Of a stretch of 64,000 nucleotides of DNA, positions 60,570 through 64,000 are shown one piece after another. The DNA is from Galerina marginata (taxonomy: Eukaryota > Basidiomycota > Agaricomycetes > Agaricales > Galerinaceae), in NCBI GenBank assembly GCA_023014335.1, contig JAECYW010000010.1, positions 992,001 through 1,056,000 on the forward strand, in the 5' to 3' direction. The stretch's first letter is position 1. Each line of letters starts with the position of its first letter. Made by a program: the position numbers and the translations under genes. The notes below the pieces were generated by a model. That model did no database searches. It was not told the origin of the DNA and saw only the letters and a list, made by a program, of their open reading frames with translations.

Positions 60570-61892
60570 CTACATAATAACGCAATCGTCTTTTTTCTCT
60601 CGGGCAGCAGCCTCCTCGGCGGCGAGAATCACTTTCTCCTCCTCACTCAAGAGCTATATCCGAGGAATTATCAGGATATTGCGACCTTGAGAGAACTGAG
60701 GCGGACGTACTCCTTTCTTAGCTCGAGCCTGCATCGCCTTGAGCTTGCTCTCTCTTTCCGCTCTCGCACGTCTATGAGGTATGATACAAAAAAGCAGGTT
60801 CGGGTAGGGATACAATAGTGGTCATGGTATGGTGGTACAGTGATAGATAGATTATGCAGATGCGAAGATAGACCGCGGGATAAATGACATGGGGGCGATT
60901 ATAGGTGAAGGTTTTATTATATCGTCGTTGGCATGATTATTATTGGGTGGCGTAATATTTCCCGTCGTAGTTGTAGGCATGACAGAGGGTGAAATAGTCG
61001 AAGATATGGTATGGTTCATATTGGGTTGGAGCGGAAGGGGCGACATCGGAAAGACTGAGGCTTGATGAACGAGTACTTGAAGGGACTATGGGAAACAGGA
61101 ACGTACCGGTCCATCTTGTTGAAAGGCAAGGAGGATAAAGCGGGTTATCGTCGCTGAGGAAGGTCGATGATGTAGGAACTGTTGCAGTGGCTATGGATTT
61201 CTTGACGGCATCCATGGCAGCAGTACCAGCTGCTGTAGCCTTGGTGTTAAAGTTCTTTGCTCCAGCATTAAAGGTGGCCATCGTGTTGGAATTGTTTGGC
61301 CGCTGGTCGGGTGGCAGCTGCTGAAGCTGAACAGATATGATCGCCTGGGAAGCGATGCGCAGGGCAGAATTGTTGCCTGCATTTCTGTAAGTGAAGTATA
61401 TCAGCTAGACAATTGTGATGAACACAAGACGATAAGCGCACATCAGCATCGTATAGGTGAGAAAAGGACTTTCTTGCAACTCGCTTTCGCACAGACCGGC
61501 GTCGTCTTCGCTTTCACTTTGCCCTGTCACGACAGAGCATTCTCTCTCAAGATGAAAGTCCATGCGAACATTTGGGTCCTGCCCTGGACGCACAGCGACA
61601 GGGGTATTACACAGTGGACCTGAATACCAGCTAAAATTAGCTAATGACGATTCATTTAATTTCGAGGGACGTACAATTGGGAGCGATCCTGTTATGCTTG
61701 GTTTCGTCGTACTGGGAGCACTTGTGGGCGTCAACTTTGAAGTGTTCTTGGCAGAAAGAGAGCTCGCAGTGGTGGCATTTGAATGGTAGGAAGTCGATGA
61801 GAAGACAGGTAGGGTCGGAGCACTGCTTGCCCACCGCCAGGAGCTGGGCATCGCGTTCTTGGACTAGGTTGGAGCGATGAGGAGGATGCCAT
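60570..61892 (-). CDS. Double AN1 zinc-finger protein with C-terminal CaaX box (ZFAND2/AIRAPL-like)
   Basis: Proteins of this group bind ubiquitin-proteasome or Cdc48 machinery under proteotoxic or arsenite stress. First AN1 finger: VGKQCSDPTCLLIDFLPFKC, HHCELSFCQEHFKVDAHKC. Then come NRIAPNCPLCNTPVAVRPGQ and DPNVRMDFHLERECSVVTG. Second AN1 finger: TTPVCAKASCKKVLFSPIRC, KCRQQFCPAHRFPGDHIC. A low-complexity linker ends PFNKMDR. A long intron (60772-61106, 335 bases) then joins to RRARAERESKLKAMQARAKKG, and a last exon ends REKKDDCVIM, a CaaX prenylation signal, at 60570. ATG at 61892 gives MASSSSLQ. At least four one-base frame changes are needed (near 61866, 61521, 61315 and 61125). The gene is either poorly sequenced or damaged; the intact fingers and CaaX end favour error. 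Confidence 0.82.
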
Positions 61893-62125
61893 TGTGTGGG
61901 TGTGTCGTAAAGAAAGAAGAAAGAAAGATGGTACGTGTTTTATGAAGAAAAGAGAGCTGACGCGTCCACCGCCTGGTCCAAGAAGGAGTCAAGTCGAAGC
62001 GGTGCTCATTTACAGGATTGGTCAGCTAACCGGGTCAGCTGACTGGCGCGTCTGTAATTTCGGCGAACTTGCCGAGTTCTAACTTCTCGTTCATTCGTTC
62101 TGTTTCCAGCAACCTCTGCTTGTTC

Positions 62126-63325
62126 ATGGTCTCCTTCATCCTGGTATGCGCATAAATGCGTCTTATTTACGTTTTTATGCTAAATCTTGTTTACTAGATA
62201 CGCCATGGAGAGTCCAAGGACAACCTGGTACGCAGAGTTTCAGGCTGAAGCAAGATCGCGTTCGTTCAGCTTATCAAGATTGCCTACAGCGTCAAGTGTG
62301 GGCTGGCTGGAAGGATTCTCCACTTTCGAACCATGGTAAATGACCGTCTTCATCTCCGCTATGTTGCTTATATTCAAGTTTACTTGACTAGGAATGAGAA
62401 GTGAGCGCATATATTCTGTCAGCTGCCTCACATCTAATTCATTTTTTCTGGTAAAAGCAAGCAGAGGCCCTCGGAGACGACTTTGCCCAGAAAGTCATAT
62501 CGCTATCAGCTATCCATACCTCAGACCTTTTGCGCGCTAAGACCACCGCAAAAGCCGTCAGAGACCGGCAAGCCAATCCGAACATCCCATTTCACGAATC
62601 TTGTCAGCTACGTGAACAAAACTTCGGTGTAGGCGAAGGAATGAGAATGGTCAAGAAAGAAAAGGATCTGTCGATTCGTCAGCATTTTTCGAAAGGAAAA
62701 TTTCCTGTTTTGCACACTCGGAATGGCTGCTTTCCTGGAGGAGAGAGTCTAGACGACTTGGCGCAGAGGGCAGACGAGGCTTTTGATGAACTCCTAGCTC
62801 CGTATGTGCTCCAAGAGAAAGAGGATGGCCAGGCAAGGGTCGTCGCGGTCTTCAGCCATGGATTATTCATCGCAGAATTGGTCGCTGCAATTATCAGAAG
62901 AGATCAAGGCACAGTCACGGTGGATGTACGAAACCTCAGAGGCATGTCAAATACGGCGTGGACAAGGCTTGAGGTCACCGTCAAGGAGGTATGGCTCTAT
63001 CTCCGCTTCCTGTACAGCCTGTCCCACTCTTCATTGTAGGCGGAAGGCGGAAGAAACAGCCAGGCACCGAACGCGACACTAACGGGCCCTGTACTCGTTG
63101 TCAGAGTGACTGGTGTTAATCGACACCCACACCTATCGAATCTCGTGAGCACGGCTTTCCGCCACAGGCATCGTCGTCAGGATGTGATTTCTAATGTCAA
63201 GGCAGCATCGCCAAAAAGGAGGAATTGGAAGCTTGGCGCATGATCCTGCGCAACAAGATATCCGTTCGTTCCTGGGAGGGAAGCAAAAGCCGTCAACATC
63301 GACGACGAAAATGAAGCCATACTGA
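62126..63325 (+). CDS. Histidine phosphatase / phosphoglycerate mutase-like protein
   Basis: Member of the histidine phosphatase superfamily. ATG at 62126 gives MVSFILIRHGESKDNL, with the phospho-accepting histidine in RHGES split over two exons. After two more small introns come RQVWAGWKDSPLSNHG, EALGDDFAQKVISLSAIHTSDLLRAKTTAKAV and CQLREQNFGVGEG. Then GGESLDDLAQRADEAFDELL, RVVAVFSHGLFIAELVAAII with the second catalytic histidine, and GMSNTAWTRLEV follow. The C-terminus after the last intron reads RQKGGIGSLAHDPAQQDIRSFLGG and ends at 63325; this end is a pattern I associate with fungal members. The acceptor before EALGD is ambiguous. The substrate is unknown; a phosphosugar or nucleotide phosphatase role is more likely than glycolytic mutase, given the divergence. 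Confidence 0.87.
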
Positions 63326-64000
63326 ATGTGAGACTGGAAAGACACTATACGTCCTCAGCATTTTGCGGCTGTTGCTTCTTCGGATCTGTTCTCGCTTTGC
63401 CTCTTCGCCCCTAATTGCTCATAGATCATATCACTCAGCCATGTATACCTACCAGAATTCTGTATTCAGCATACACCAGCACATCCTGTATTATAGAGCC
63501 ATCGACTTTCTGCCCAATGGATCAACTCCATTTGTTCCATAGACATGATTTGAACTCGGTCGTCTGTTAAACCATCGAATATCTTGAGTTGGGGCTGGCG
63601 CAGTGAATGGGGACATGGGCATGTACAGATAATTCTTGTGATGCTGATAAAACTGAGGTAGACAGGGCTTATTATGTTTTCTGCGATTTACCTGAGATAA
63701 ATCAGGAACGCGACACAGCTAGCACATAAGGTTACTCACTATTAATATCTACCAGCAGAATGTGTAGTATATATTATCTCTATCCTGATCCATAAGGCAA
63801 AAGGAGTTTCTTCAGCTTGTGTGTTTGCGCAGGTGTTGAATAGGCGGTGGTACTTAGGCGGTTCTTCCGTCCTGGGGGTTTAGTCACATTCAAATGTGAA
63901 TGGCCGGCTTTTCCCTGATGAAACAAAGAGTAAATATAAGGACATGTCTTTCAGCACGCAAAGGGGGAGCACATACGCGTTTGAAAGAGGTGCCCGAAGC
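63326..64000. other. No gene seen (right edge)
   Basis: The last 675 bases are AT-rich without a coding frame of note. No repeat or RNA gene was recognised. Confidence 0.5.

Overview
The window is nuclear DNA of a filamentous basidiomycete, most likely an agaricomycete. Genes are compact (about 25 in 64 kb) and split by many GT-AG introns of roughly 45-65 nt. Several encoded families are typical of mushroom-forming fungi: a DUF4436-like membrane protein, a large F-box-like protein, and a single-pass protein with repeated ectodomains. I see no intact transposon, no tRNA or rRNA gene, and nothing prokaryotic or viral.

Layout. 1-1.9 kb has no gene I can support. 1.9-7 kb: a Derlin, a DUF4436-like membrane protein and a SET/MYND protein. 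7.2-11.2 kb: an adenylation-domain protein fused to a membrane and FAD/NAD oxidoreductase module. 12.2-17.3 kb: RAD50. 17.6-22.3 kb: mitochondrial ribosomal protein uL29m, the LYR protein SDHAF1, a single-pass membrane protein and a complex I assembly factor (NDUFAF6-like). 22.4-26 kb: a large conserved F-box-like protein. 26.8-29.1 kb: an MFS permease. 29.9-39.3 kb: V-ATPase subunit d, complex I subunit NDUFS4, the TORC2 subunit RICTOR and ribosomal protein uL22 (RPL17). 39.9-52.8 kb: a RasGEF, SF3B3/RSE1, orotate phosphoribosyltransferase and the HECT ligase RSP5. 53.7-57.5 kb: two tandem paralogous secreted proteins. 59.2-63.3 kb: EAF7 (NuA4), a ZFAND2-like double AN1 zinc-finger protein with a CaaX box, and a histidine phosphatase.

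Most genes are unrelated housekeeping functions rather than a cluster. Several serve mitochondrial respiration or translation (uL29m, SDHAF1, NDUFAF6, NDUFS4). TORC2 and RasGEF signalling genes lie near each other. RAD50/uL29m, SF3B3/URA5 and NDUFS4/RICTOR are divergent pairs with 260-300 bp between start codons.

Two cautions. First, many strongly conserved genes need a one-base frame correction that no intron can supply (VMA6, RPL17, URA5, NDUFS4, SF3B3, EAF7, RAD50, the AN1 gene and others). This looks like residual indel error in the assembly rather than a run of pseudogenes. Second, exon boundaries were placed by eye from splice consensus and family resemblance, so they are less certain than gene identities. 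The more unusual content is the adenylation/oxidoreductase fusion without a carrier domain, the tandem secreted pair, a duplicated RasGEF promoter block, and a palindrome-rich RasGEF promoter.
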